The notes under the pieces: model-generated
What the model saw: only the letters and a program-made list of their open reading frames with translations
Told to the model about the DNA's origin: nothing
The model's database searches: none
Translations under genes and position numbers: made by a program
Source: JBEVEP01 sp040512755
GTDB taxonomy: Bacteria > Pseudomonadota > Alphaproteobacteria > Rhizobiales > Rhizobiaceae
Assembly (NCBI GenBank): GCA_040512755.1
Contig: JBEVEP010000271.1
Span: 1-16,254, forward strand
Length of the DNA: 16,254 nucleotides
Direction: 5' to 3'
In this document: piece by piece, positions 16,245 through 16,254 of the stretch
How the letters are laid out: every line of letters begins with the position of its first letter
How positions within the stretch are numbered: the first letter of the stretch is position 1

Positions 16245-16254
16245 TTACTGCTGG
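16245..16254 (-). CDS. Possible 3' end of an upstream gene (S41 peptidase expected by synteny)
   Basis: Only ten bases are visible: two CAG codons followed by TAA on the minus strand, which would end a protein in Gln-Gln. In Hyphomicrobiales as I remember them, a carboxyl-terminal S41 peptidase (CtpA) gene lies just upstream of the deacetylase-like gene. The identification is by expected synteny alone; the sequence shown cannot prove it is coding. Confidence 0.2.

Overview
This window looks like ordinary chromosomal core sequence from an alphaproteobacterium of the order Hyphomicrobiales (Rhizobiales), probably near the Phyllobacteriaceae/Mesorhizobium group. The reasons are the GC-rich coding style, the order dapF-mtaB-ftsY-septation protein A, the compact ccmABCDG run facing acnA, the acnA-DUF1223 pair, and the deacetylase-like gene followed by rppH. 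The genus is an inference from gene content and remembered synteny; no search was run. I see no insertion sequence, prophage, CRISPR array, tRNA or rRNA.

Left part (1-5207, all plus strand): a tiny DUF1328 membrane protein, dapF (lysine and peptidoglycan precursor synthesis) overlapping mtaB (tRNA methylthiolation) by one base, ftsY (SRP receptor with a very long Pro/Glu-rich N-terminus), and a YciB/IspZ-type membrane protein. Next comes a 245-bp gap rich in inverted repeats, then a 56-aa DUF1127 gene missed by a length cut-off.

Middle (5634-9553, minus strand): a tight cytochrome c maturation operon, ccmA-ccmB-ccmC-ccmD-ccmG, ending in a DUF2332 gene whose start overlaps the ccmG stop. ccmD (57 aa) is also too short for a usual ORF cut-off. 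ccmE, ccmF and ccmH are not here. Divergent from ccmA across 280 bp is acnA (aconitase, GTG start), followed by a good terminator and a secreted DUF1223 thioredoxin-fold protein.

Right part: a 388-bp gene-free stretch (13579-13966), then DUF2794 on the plus strand. Convergent to it, on the minus strand, are a YibQ-like divergent polysaccharide deacetylase and rppH, a Nudix RNA pyrophosphohydrolase. The window ends at what may be the last codons of another minus-strand gene.

The most interesting signal is in the 388-bp gap. The minus strand can fold into three consecutive hairpins, the last followed by six T. Four G-U pairs in these stems become C-A mismatches if the plus strand is read, so a minus-strand transcript is favoured. 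I propose an unannotated structured small RNA with a 20-nt C-rich apical loop. It may be divergently transcribed from DUF2794 around a GTAACA direct repeat. A second point is that the deacetylase-like protein appears to have lost every metal-binding motif of the YibQ family. The other findings are modest.
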